Origin: Bacillota bacterium
GTDB taxonomy: Bacteria; Bacillota; Clostridia; Christensenellales; UMGS416
Direction: 5' to 3'
Assembly: GCA_023421955.1 (NCBI GenBank)
Contig: JAEZSE010000026.1
Location: forward strand, 1 to 44,157
Length of the DNA: 44,157 nucleotides
The notes beneath the pieces are model-generated. The model ran no database searches. It was not told the DNA's origin and saw only the letters and a list, made by a program, of their open reading frames with translations. Both the position numbers and the translations under genes were made by a program. Below, one piece after another: positions 23,534-30,793 of this stretch (its first letter is position 1; each line of letters starts with the position of its first letter).

Positions 23534-24159
23534 ACATCAAAGGGGATCTATCCAATATCAAATACAACGAAAGCGGCATCGTGCCCGCCGTGGCGCAGGA
23601 TGTGCAGACTGGCGCAGTGCTGATGCTGGCCTGGATGAATCAGGAGTCTTTGACCAAGACCATCGAAACGGGCTTTGCTCATTACTACAGCCGCAGCCGG
23701 AAAACCCTCTGGAAAAAAGGGGAGACATCCGGCCACCTGCAAACCGTGCGGGAGATCCTGCTGGATTGCGATGGCGACACGATCCTACTGAAGGTGGAGC
23801 AGCAGGGCCCGGCCTGCCACACCAACCAATACAGCTGCTTTTTCAACCGGCTGGCTGAAAGCGAGGAAGCTTCCAAACCCGGCTTTGAGGCATTGCGCCG
23901 CGAGTTCGAGGTCATTGAGGATCGCAAGGTGAACCCCAAGGAGGGTTCCTATACCAACTACCTGCTTGGCAAGGGTATCGAGAAGATCTGCAAAAAGGTG
24001 GGAGAAGAGGCCTCTGAGGTCATCATCGCCGCGATGAAGGGTAATAATGAGGAGCTTCGCTACGAAACTGCCGACCTGCTTTATCACCTGATGGTGGCGA
24101 TGGCCAATCAGGGCTTGACGTGGGAGGATGTGCTTTCGGAAGTGGCCAAGCGGAAGTAG
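23527..24159 (+). CDS. hisIE: Bifunctional phosphoribosyl-AMP cyclohydrolase/phosphoribosyl-ATP pyrophosphatase
   Basis: 210-residue fusion covering steps two and three of the pathway. The HisI domain (about 1-115) has LAWMNQESL, SRSRKTLWKKGETSG and the metal-binding D-C-DGDT and CHT-(x)3-SCF residues. The HisE domain (about 120-207) has SYTNYLLGKG-KI-KKVGEEASEV and ADLLYHL. It ends the operon; hisC and a histidinol-phosphate phosphatase are absent and must lie elsewhere. Confidence 0.97.
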   Translation: MLNIKGDLSNIKYNESGIVPAVAQDVQTGAVLMLAWMNQESLTKTIETGFAHYYSRSRKTLWKKGETSGHLQTVREILLDCDGDTILLKVEQQGPACHTNQYSCFFNRLAESEEASKPGFEALRREFEVIEDRKVNPKEGSYTNYLLGKGIEKICKKVGEEASEVIIAAMKGNNEELRYETADLLYHLMVAMANQGLTWEDVLSEVAKRK

Positions 24160-24186
24160 TCGACACTCCCCCTGTCTGTATCCCCT

Positions 24187-24256
24187 TGTCGATCATTCTG
24201 ATCGACATTCCCCCTTGAAAAGGGGGATATACCTCAAGAGGGGGACAAGTGGTTCT
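24187..24256. repeat. Intergenic hairpin-rich element after the his operon
   Basis: A perfect 9-bp hairpin TGTCGATCA-TTC-TGATCGACA (24187-24207) is followed at once by CCCCCTT-GAA-AAGGGGG (24210-24226). Flanking CTCCCCC and GAGGGGG tracts pair around them. The layout looks like a dispersed REP-like element that may also end both converging transcripts. Dispersal elsewhere in the genome cannot be judged here. Confidence 0.5.
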
Positions 24257-24271
24257 TGATTAATTGAAATA

Positions 24272-25261
24272 TCACTCAATATACCGCTTTAGTACTCTCA
24301 TCGCCCTGAGCGAGATCCACTCGCTCGGGGCGTTTTTCTGCCCCATGGGGATCAGCAGCTTGTCTGTGATTTCTGTGTTATCACAGCTCCACCGGCCATC
24401 GCTGCCCTGCTTATCCAATACCACCTGGACAGCCTCATCCATCCTGCTGTCGCGAATGCCAAGGCTGGTCAGGATATCCAGGATTTCCAGCGCATCGGTC
24501 TGATACATCAACGGGAAGCTGAACTTCAGCCAGCCGGGCTTGGAAACCTTTTTGAGGTTGTGGCTCTGTTTGTGGATGTGGTGCGCCAGCAGGAACTCAC
24601 TGGCCCGGTTGATCGTGCCTTTTACTGCGTCAGTTCGCATATCTTCCGGAATTGCGGCCAGTGCCTTCAAGGATTTCACCACAGCCATATGGCAGGTGTG
24701 CCTGCCCCAGCACATTTCGTAGTGATTGTAGGGTGGCACCTGCGGTTCGGCCTCCTCGCCATCGTTTAGGCGTAAATATGTCGTGATCCATTCGATGCCC
24801 TTTTGCACTCTGGGATCGTCCAGATAGCCGAACCGGATCAACGCCCAGACCATGTTGCCGGTCAGACATGGAATCACTTCGCTCAACAAGCCGCCGCCTG
24901 TCTTTACCGCGGCATGTTGGGAAAAACCACCCTGTGACTGCTCCTGAGAATGGGCGAGGATGTATTCACATTGCGCCTGGATCTGTTCATTGATCTCTGC
25001 GCCAAGCTCCGCAAGCGTGATCAGTTGCCAGACCAGGCCTTTGTATTTGTATGTATAAAACCGTGGGAAGGCCTCAACATACGCAGGATCCTGCTGTAGG
25101 CGCAGGATCTCCGGCACAAGGCCATCAGACATGATGGCCTGCTTTACCTGAATCAACTCTCCATGGCTATCGGGTAGGCCTAGAATATCCTTGAGTGTGA
25201 AGTAATGAACAGATGGGTTCTGACTCTGTAGCAGCCAGCCGGTTGGATCAGCTTTTATCAT
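24272..25261 (-). CDS. Alpha/alpha-toroid protein (prenyltransferase/terpene-cyclase-like)
   Basis: 329 residues, predominantly helical, with repeated helix pairs and a C-terminal GSDGRWSCDN stretch like the QW-type motifs of squalene-hopene cyclase and prenyltransferase beta subunits. The cyclase DxDD acid motif is not seen, so catalytic activity is uncertain. Cysteine and histidine residues cluster in YEMCWGRHTCHM (mid protein). Related stand-alone genes are widespread in Firmicutes without known function. AAGGAG precedes ATG 25261. It is monocistronic and converges on the his operon. Confidence 0.6.
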   Translation of the reverse strand: MIKADPTGWLLQSQNPSVHYFTLKDILGLPDSHGELIQVKQAIMSDGLVPEILRLQQDPAYVEAFPRFYTYKYKGLVWQLITLAELGAEINEQIQAQCEYILAHSQEQSQGGFSQHAAVKTGGGLLSEVIPCLTGNMVWALIRFGYLDDPRVQKGIEWITTYLRLNDGEEAEPQVPPYNHYEMCWGRHTCHMAVVKSLKALAAIPEDMRTDAVKGTINRASEFLLAHHIHKQSHNLKKVSKPGWLKFSFPLMYQTDALEILDILTSLGIRDSRMDEAVQVVLDKQGSDGRWSCDNTEITDKLLIPMGQKNAPSEWISLRAMRVLKRYIE

Positions 25262-25312
25262 GCCCCTCGCTCCTTAACGCCCAAACATATTCCCCCGGAT
25301 ACAAACCAATTC

Positions 25313-25340
25313 ATTATAGCATAAACTGATAATTTGGTAA
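25313..25340 (-). promoter_or_regulatory. Promoter of the alpha/alpha-toroid gene
   Basis: Minus strand TTACCA (25340-25335), 16-base spacer, TATAAT (25318-25313). Confidence 0.6.
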
Positions 25341-25417
25341 TCTCTGTTATAAACGGAAATATTTCTTATCCCACTGAGAATACTAAGGGATATCATGAAA
25401 AACAGGGGTTTCACCAA

Positions 25418-26074
25418 GTGCTCATTGCCTTGATCATATTGGTGGTGATAATCATCGCGGCGGTTACGCTGGCTTTGGTGGGCGAATTGCAGACCACCAT
25501 TCGCTTCGTGTTGGATCATGGCGGCATTTGGCTCAATGTGACTACAGGCATTGGGAGGTATCGGTTTTCCGGTTATCAATTGCGCTTGATGCCATATCAC
25601 AAGCCAAGGGCCTGGAAGCTCAATCCATTGAGCCGCAAATACAAGCCGGCAGACCCAACAAAAGTGTTGAGAAGAACCTCCAGTGAGCATTGGAAGCCAA
25701 TCCAGCTTACGCTGCGCAGCGCATATGACATCGGCGTGGGTATTATCATCCGCTTGTTGAACGCAAACGTAAAAATTGGCGTGGAAGGTGACGCGGCGCT
25801 AACGGCATTGCTCTGCGGCGCATTATCCACACTGCTTCATACGCTTCGTACCGCCAGCACCCGTGGTGAATTCATGCCGCGCGGCGCTGTGGATGTGCGG
25901 CCGGTGTTCAATGGAGGCAGGCTGTCAATTCGATTCAAATGCATATTGGCAATCAAAGTACGGCATATTATTCGGGAAATCATTGAAAATCACACAGGGA
26001 GGAACGACGATGGGAAGTCATCCGATCGAAAATATCATGCAGACGACCATGGAGAATATTCGCAACATGGTTGA
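25418..26074 (+). CDS. DUF2953 family protein (YtfI-like)
   Basis: About 218 residues: an N-terminal transmembrane helix (residues 2-22), a hydrophilic domain with G-I-W-L-N-V-TTGIGRYRFSGYQLRL, and a late ADV/RPVFNGGRLSIRFKCILAIKVRHII typical of DUF2953. In Bacillus subtilis the relative ytfI lies directly before ytfJ, as here. GTG 25418 starts at the helix with AGGGG 9 bases upstream; longer starts lack a ribosome site. The last 65 bases overlap gerW and encode a charged tail unlike the rest. A one-base slip near 25980 would end the frame at a TGA before gerW. Function unknown, probably sporulation-linked. Confidence 0.65.
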   Translation: MLIALIILVVIIIAAVTLALVGELQTTIRFVLDHGGIWLNVTTGIGRYRFSGYQLRLMPYHKPRAWKLNPLSRKYKPADPTKVLRRTSSEHWKPIQLTLRSAYDIGVGIIIRLLNANVKIGVEGDAALTALLCGALSTLLHTLRTASTRGEFMPRGAVDVRPVFNGGRLSIRFKCILAIKVRHIIREIIENHTGRNDDGKSSDRKYHADDHGEYSQHG

Positions 26075-26540
26075 TGTAAACACCATTGTGGGCGACACCG
26101 TGGTAATGGCCGACGGCACGGTCATCATCCCGATTTCCAAGGTGAGTTTCGGCTTCGTTGCCGGTGGAGGCGAATACAGCGGAACCATGGAGCGCAAGGG
26201 TAAGGAAAAAGGAGACGATGACAGCCGAAGTGGCGATTACCCCTTTGCCGGTGGCACGGGGGCAGGCGTGTCGTTGAGCCCAATGGCATTTCTGGTTGTG
26301 AGCGAGGGGGAGGTCAACCTGTTGCCCGTGCAGTTCAACAACACCTGTGAACGCATGATGGAGCGCATCCCGGATGTGGTTAGCCAGCTGAAGGAGCTGT
26401 TCGGCGGCAGCATGAGGAGCAAGAAGGATGAGCCGGAAAAGAGCCGAAAGGAAAGCTGGTTCAGTAAAAATCACAGAAGCAAGTTTGACGAAGAAGACGC
26501 GGTGGATGAGAGCTACCGCCCGCCCAAAAATGAGTTGTAA
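26010..26540 (+). CDS. ytfJ: GerW/YtfJ family sporulation protein
   Basis: 176 residues. The family core is clear: I-VGDTVVMADGTVIIPISKVSFGFVAGGGEY and GGTGAGVSLSPMAFLVV, followed by a charged C-terminal tail. In B. subtilis GerW is made during sporulation and is required for normal germination with some germinants. GGAGG stands 7 bases before ATG 26010. Its presence argues for a spore-forming host. It overlaps the next gene by 11 bases. Confidence 0.9.
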   Translation: MGSHPIENIMQTTMENIRNMVDVNTIVGDTVVMADGTVIIPISKVSFGFVAGGGEYSGTMERKGKEKGDDDSRSGDYPFAGGTGAGVSLSPMAFLVVSEGEVNLLPVQFNNTCERMMERIPDVVSQLKELFGGSMRSKKDEPEKSRKESWFSKNHRSKFDEEDAVDESYRPPKNEL

Positions 26541-27705
26541 GAGCATCATGGCGCTGCTGGTGGCGGCAGCGCTTTTTTTGGGTTATAATGGAAGTGTCAA
26601 GGCTGCACCAGGCAGGGTAACGGCCCGCGCCGCTGTTGTGATGGAGCAGACGAGCCATCGGGTTTTATTTGAAAAGAACGCCCATGATCGTCTGCCGATG
26701 GCCAGCACCACCAAGATCATGACGGCGCTGGTCGCTTTGAAATACGGTCAAATGGGTGATGTGGTCACCGTAGGGCCTAACGCAGCAGGCGTAACCGGTT
26801 CGTCCATCTATCTGAAGGCTGGCGAAAAACTCACGCTGGAGCAATTGCTTTATGGGCTCATGTTGCAGTCAGGCAATGATGCCGCAGTGGCGATTGCCGA
26901 GCATGTTGGCGGCTCTGTCAAGGGCTTCCTGGCGTTGATGAACCAGACCGCAGAGGAGATCGGCGCGGCGGATTCCCACTTTACCAGCCCCAATGGCCTG
27001 GATACCGAAGGGCACTATACCACTGCCTATGACCTCGCACTGATTTCTGTAGTGGCAATGGAAGACGAAAATTTCCGGCGTATCGTGGCCACCAAAGGCA
27101 TCCGCATTCCGTATGAGGGCGTGGAAAACGGGCGGTATATCAAGAACAAGAACCGTATCCTGTCCAGTTATGAGGGGGCCAACGGCGTTAAGACCGGCTA
27201 CACCGGCGACGCGGGCCGGTGCTTTGTGGGCTCTGCTGAGCGTGAGGGGATGCAGCTCATCTCTGTGGTTCTGAATTGCGGCCCGATGTTTGAGGAAGCG
27301 ACCGCGCTCATGGATGAAGCTTTTGCCCAATATGACATGGTGCCTGTCATCACGCCAAACCTGGCATATGGCTCGGTTCAGACTGAGGAAGGCATTGTTG
27401 GCGAAGTGCGCTTCGGCATGCCGGAAAAGGTCACCTTGCCACTGAGCGGGGAAGAGCGCCAGCGTGTGTATACAAGCATTCGCATGCAAGCCGCCGTGGA
27501 TTCCCCGGTGAACAAGGGGCAGGTGATCGGCCAGGGCTCTGTGATGCTGGACGGGCAGGAGCTGGTGTCATTCCCAGTGATCACGCTGGAAGAAGATCAG
27601 CGGCGCACTTATCTGTGGTATCTGAAACTTGTGATAGAGAGGTATCAATGGCGGAGGAACGGGGAGGAATCCGGCTTCAGAAGTATCTGGCCCTGGGGGG
27701 AGTAG
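26530..27705 (+). CDS. dacF: D-alanyl-D-alanine carboxypeptidase, DacF type
   Basis: 391-residue serine DD-peptidase trimming peptidoglycan stem peptides outside the membrane. From ATG 26530 a signal peptide is visible (K4, hydrophobic 7-20, cleavage after V-K-A about residue 25). Catalytic motifs are SxxK (ASTTK), SxN (QSGND) and KTG (GVKTGYTG), with the PBP5-type C-terminal domain after about residue 265. The start choice is uncertain (26506, 26530 and 26548 all possible; none has a clear ribosome site), which suggests coupling to gerW. The 3' end overlaps the pseudouridine synthase gene by 58 bases. Confidence 0.92.
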   Translation: MSCKSIMALLVAAALFLGYNGSVKAAPGRVTARAAVVMEQTSHRVLFEKNAHDRLPMASTTKIMTALVALKYGQMGDVVTVGPNAAGVTGSSIYLKAGEKLTLEQLLYGLMLQSGNDAAVAIAEHVGGSVKGFLALMNQTAEEIGAADSHFTSPNGLDTEGHYTTAYDLALISVVAMEDENFRRIVATKGIRIPYEGVENGRYIKNKNRILSSYEGANGVKTGYTGDAGRCFVGSAEREGMQLISVVLNCGPMFEEATALMDEAFAQYDMVPVITPNLAYGSVQTEEGIVGEVRFGMPEKVTLPLSGEERQRVYTSIRMQAAVDSPVNKGQVIGQGSVMLDGQELVSFPVITLEEDQRRTYLWYLKLVIERYQWRRNGEESGFRSIWPWGE

Positions 27706-28373
27706 CGTCTCGCAGAAAATGTGAGGAGCTGATTGCCCAGGGCCACGTGAGCATCAACGGCTCTGTGGTCACCGAAATGGGTGTTCGCGTAGCGGAGGGT
27801 GACGAGGTCACTCTGGATGGCAAACCGGTGGAGCCGGCGGAGCAGAAAGTCTACATCGCGTTTTACAAACCAACCAATGTGGTCACAACCGCTTCAGACC
27901 CTGAGGGGCGGCAGACCGCTGTCAGCTTTTTCAAAGACCTTGGGGTTCGAGTGTTTCCTGTGGGGCGTTTGGATTATGAAACTGAAGGCTTGCTGCTGAT
28001 GACCAATGATGGTGACTGGGCAAACCGTATTACACACCCCAGCTATAATCTGGACAAGGAATACCTGGTGAAGGTGAAAGGCTTGGTGGATGACGCACAG
28101 ATCAAGGCGCTTCAGCATGGTGTGATGCTTGAGGGCAAGCGCACCTGGCCGGCTGCCATCACCGAGGTGAAGCGCGGCGGCACCATCACGCAGCTTAATG
28201 TCACAATCCACGAGGGCCGCAACCGCCAGGTTCGAAAAATGCTGGAAGCGGTGGGTCACGAGGTGGTCTTCCTCAAGCGTGTGCGCGTGGGCCACGTGAG
28301 CATTGGCGAGCTGAAAGTAGGGCAGTGGCGGCCACTCAGCAACACGGAGATCTCAAGTCTTGGTGGCGGCTGA
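27648..28373 (+). CDS. rluB: Ribosomal large-subunit pseudouridine synthase, RluB family
   Basis: 241 residues: an N-terminal S4 RNA-binding domain (about 6-65, RLQKYLALGGVASRRKCEEL) and a RsuA/RluB/E/F-type synthase domain with catalytic Asp in GRLDYETEGLLLMTNDG. The late EGRNRQVRKMLEAVGHEV is the family closing motif. It isomerises a uridine in 23S rRNA; by genomic context with DacF it is RluB. GAGAGG precedes ATG 27648, which lies inside dacF. Confidence 0.92.
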   Translation: MAEERGGIRLQKYLALGGVASRRKCEELIAQGHVSINGSVVTEMGVRVAEGDEVTLDGKPVEPAEQKVYIAFYKPTNVVTTASDPEGRQTAVSFFKDLGVRVFPVGRLDYETEGLLLMTNDGDWANRITHPSYNLDKEYLVKVKGLVDDAQIKALQHGVMLEGKRTWPAAITEVKRGGTITQLNVTIHEGRNRQVRKMLEAVGHEVVFLKRVRVGHVSIGELKVGQWRPLSNTEISSLGGG

Positions 28374-28428
28374 CCGCTGATTACAGAAATCAATTTCATG
28401 AGCATTTTTTTGATTTTCATATGATTTT

Positions 28429-28458
28429 TTACCACGACCTATCCAGATGTGTTATAAT
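28429..28458 (+). promoter_or_regulatory. Probable promoter of the carboxyltransferase operon
   Basis: TTACCA (28429-28434), 18-base spacer, TATAAT (28453-28458). The transcript would start only about 25 bases before the ATG. Confidence 0.5.
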
Positions 28459-28488
28459 TCTCCTGATATGCTTTCAGGAGTTGATGCA

Positions 28489-29934
28489 ATGGGCAAACGT
28501 GAGGTAGAGGAACTCCGCCAAAAAACCATGGAGGGCGGGGGCCAGGAAAAGGTGGCTGAGCAGCACCGCCGTGGGAAACAAACCGCCCGTGAGCGGCTTG
28601 ATTTGCTGCTTGATCCGCAGAGCTTTTTGGAAACGGACGCCTTCACCACCGGCGGGAGCGCCTTGGGCGAAGGTGTGGTGACCGGTTTCGGCACCATCGG
28701 TGGCCGGCCGATTTATGTGTATTCACAGGATTTCACGGTGCTGGGAGGCTCTTTGGGTCAAGCCCACGCCCGGAAGATCTGCAAAGTGATGGATCTGGCT
28801 CTCAAGTCCGGTGTGCCGGTGGTTGCGTTGCTTGATTCTGCGGGCGCCCGGCTTCATGAGGGTTTGAATGCCATTGCCGGTTATGGTGAGGTGTATCGCC
28901 GTTTGGTGAAGTGCTCCGGTGAAGTTCCGCAGATCGGCGTGGTGTGCGGGCCCTGCATCGGTGGTGCGGCTTATGCAGCGTCTCTGATGGACTATATTTT
29001 TTTGGCTGGCAAAGAGGCAAAAATGCAGACGTGGGGCCCCCAGGTCACCGAAGCCTCTGGCGGCGGTGTGTGGAGTGCTGAAAAAGTTGGCAGCGCCCAG
29101 TTTGCTTATGAGACCGAGCAATCCTGCTTTGCCGGCGTGCGGCAGCTGCTGTCACTGCTCCCGGCCAACAGCATGGAGGATGCCCCAGCCGTAATTGCCC
29201 AGGCAGACCTGAACGTCCATTCGCCCGCTTTGAATGATTTTGTCTCCGGTTTGTATGATATGCACACTGTGATATCGGCTATTTCCGACAATGGTTTCTT
29301 TTTTGGCACATCATCGGAGTTTGCGCCAAGCATGATCACCGGCTTCATTCGCGTGAACGGGCGCACCACAGGTGTCGTGGCAAACCAGCCCAAGGAAAAG
29401 GGCGGTGTGCTGGATTGTGATGCGTGCGCCAAAGCGGCGCGGTTTGTCCGGTTCTGCGACAGCTTCCATCTCCCCGTGGTCACATTGGTGGACACGGTTG
29501 GATTGCCGCTCGGCGCCCAGGACGAAAACCGTGGCTTGATGCGTCAAGGCGCGGAATTGATTCAGGCCTATGCCGGAGCCACGGTGCCCAAGGTAACTGT
29601 GGTGTGCGGTCAGGCCCATGGTAGTGCTGTTTCAATCATGGGCAGTCTTACCATGGGGATTGACACTGTTTATACCTGGCCCAATGCGGAAATCTCCGTG
29701 GCCCAGCCGGAAACGGCAATAAACATCCTCTACGCAGGCGAGATTGCCGCTGCCGAAGACCCGCTTTCCGCTCGCACTGCGCTGGTGGAGCGCTACAAGG
29801 CCAAGGATTCCGACCCGTTGCTTGCGGCAAAGGGCGGCCATGTGGATGATGTGATTGAGCCGGCCGCCACCCGCACCTATGTGGCCGCAGCCCTGGAGAT
29901 GCTGGTTGGCAAGTGCGGCAACCTGCCGTTGTGA
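28489..29934 (+). CDS. mmdA: Acyl-CoA carboxyltransferase subunit (12S/MmdA type)
   Basis: 481-residue crotonase-fold carboxyltransferase that moves carboxyl groups between an acyl-CoA (propionyl/methylmalonyl or acetyl/malonyl) and biotin. Family marks include KQTARERLDLLLD near the start, the first oxyanion LLDSAGARLHEG, GPCIGGAAYAASL and the second-half LVDTVGLPLGAQDE with an AHGSAVSIMG loop. CAGGAG is 8 bases before ATG 28489, removing a 14-residue extension. It heads an operon with a small membrane subunit, a biotin carrier and a 5S-type subunit. Substrate preference is inferred: methylmalonyl-CoA is most likely given the 5S partner. Confidence 0.88.
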   Translation: MGKREVEELRQKTMEGGGQEKVAEQHRRGKQTARERLDLLLDPQSFLETDAFTTGGSALGEGVVTGFGTIGGRPIYVYSQDFTVLGGSLGQAHARKICKVMDLALKSGVPVVALLDSAGARLHEGLNAIAGYGEVYRRLVKCSGEVPQIGVVCGPCIGGAAYAASLMDYIFLAGKEAKMQTWGPQVTEASGGGVWSAEKVGSAQFAYETEQSCFAGVRQLLSLLPANSMEDAPAVIAQADLNVHSPALNDFVSGLYDMHTVISAISDNGFFFGTSSEFAPSMITGFIRVNGRTTGVVANQPKEKGGVLDCDACAKAARFVRFCDSFHLPVVTLVDTVGLPLGAQDENRGLMRQGAELIQAYAGATVPKVTVVCGQAHGSAVSIMGSLTMGIDTVYTWPNAEISVAQPETAINILYAGEIAAAEDPLSARTALVERYKAKDSDPLLAAKGGHVDDVIEPAATRTYVAAALEMLVGKCGNLPL

Positions 29935-29941
29935 GGTGCCG

Positions 29942-30340
29942 ATGAGTGAGTTTTATCAAAACAATACAGTCACCATCTGGGTGATCGCTTTCGTAGCGGA
30001 AGTTCTGCTGGGCTTGCTGGCCCAGGGGATCGCCGAGCGCAAGGGTCATCCCAAGGGTTGGTTCTGGGCAGGGTTCTTTTTGTCCATCATCGGCGTGATC
30101 TGGACAACCGGGCTGCCCGATGAAAAGCTGCGGAAGCAAATCAAGCAGATGGGCGGAAGTCCTTCTTCCACCACGTTTCAGCCACAACCCGCAGCGCCGC
30201 CGGCAGACGACACCGAACTCATCGCCGTGCTTTCCGCAGCCATTGCTGCATTTGGGTCTCAGCAGGGGAAGCAATATATCCTGCGCTCCTTCCGGCCGGT
30301 TGGCGCCGGTTCCACGGCATGGAGCCGTTTAACACGATAA
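29942..30340 (+). CDS. Delta/gamma-type small membrane subunit of the carboxyltransferase, unusual N-terminus
   Basis: 132 residues. The C-terminal part, after a Pro-rich linker, reads DDTELIAVLSAAIAA...ILRSFRP and ends W-S-R-LTR, the hallmark of MmdD/OadG-type subunits that assemble decarboxylase complexes. The N-terminus instead has two hydrophobic helices around IAERKGHPKGWFWAGFF and a GLPDEK end, like small phage- or stress-type membrane modules rather than the single helix of OadG. It begins 7 bases after mmdA with GAGGTG before the ATG. It would tether the complex to the membrane; the beta pump subunit is missing. Confidence 0.65.
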   Translation: MSEFYQNNTVTIWVIAFVAEVLLGLLAQGIAERKGHPKGWFWAGFFLSIIGVIWTTGLPDEKLRKQIKQMGGSPSSTTFQPQPAAPPADDTELIAVLSAAIAAFGSQQGKQYILRSFRPVGAGSTAWSRLTR

Positions 30341-30370
30341 TCATGTTTGATGCATAGGGAGGAACTGTCC

Positions 30371-30781
30371 ATGAAACGTTTTTTGATCACTGTAAACGGC
30401 AAGTCTTATGAAGTGGAAGTGGAAGAAGTGGAAGCCTTTGCAGCAGCGCCTGTGCAGCAGGTTGCCGTGCAGGCCGCTCCTGCCGCTCCGGCTCCTGTCC
30501 AGGCAACGGCACCCAAAGCTGCTGAAGCACCAGCACCTGCACCTGCTCCTGCCAACATTCCTGCCGGTGGCACCAAGATCAACGCGCCAATGCCCGGCAA
30601 GATTCTTTCAGTCAAGGCAGCTCCCGGTCAGGCGGTCAAGCGCGGAGACGTGCTGCTGATCCTGGAGGCTATGAAGATGGAGAATGAAATCCAATCACCG
30701 ATTGACGGCACCGTGGGCGCGATTGCCGTGTCGGAAGGCTCTATGGTGAACGCCGGCGCGTTGCTGGCCGTCATCGGTTAA
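30371..30781 (+). CDS. Biotin carboxyl carrier protein (1.3S/MmdC type)
   Basis: 136 residues: a short N-terminal domain (MKRFLITVNGKSYEVEVEEV), an Ala/Pro linker (about 28-65) and a C-terminal biotinyl domain (about 66-136) with the biotinylation lysine in EAMKMENEI. It shuttles carboxyl groups between the 12S-type and 5S-type subunits encoded on each side. GGAGGAA precedes ATG 30371. A role in acetyl-CoA carboxylase is less likely, as no biotin carboxylase gene is nearby. Confidence 0.92.
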   Translation: MKRFLITVNGKSYEVEVEEVEAFAAAPVQQVAVQAAPAAPAPVQATAPKAAEAPAPAPAPANIPAGGTKINAPMPGKILSVKAAPGQAVKRGDVLLILEAMKMENEIQSPIDGTVGAIAVSEGSMVNAGALLAVIG

Positions 30782-30793
30782 AGGGGAGAGCGC

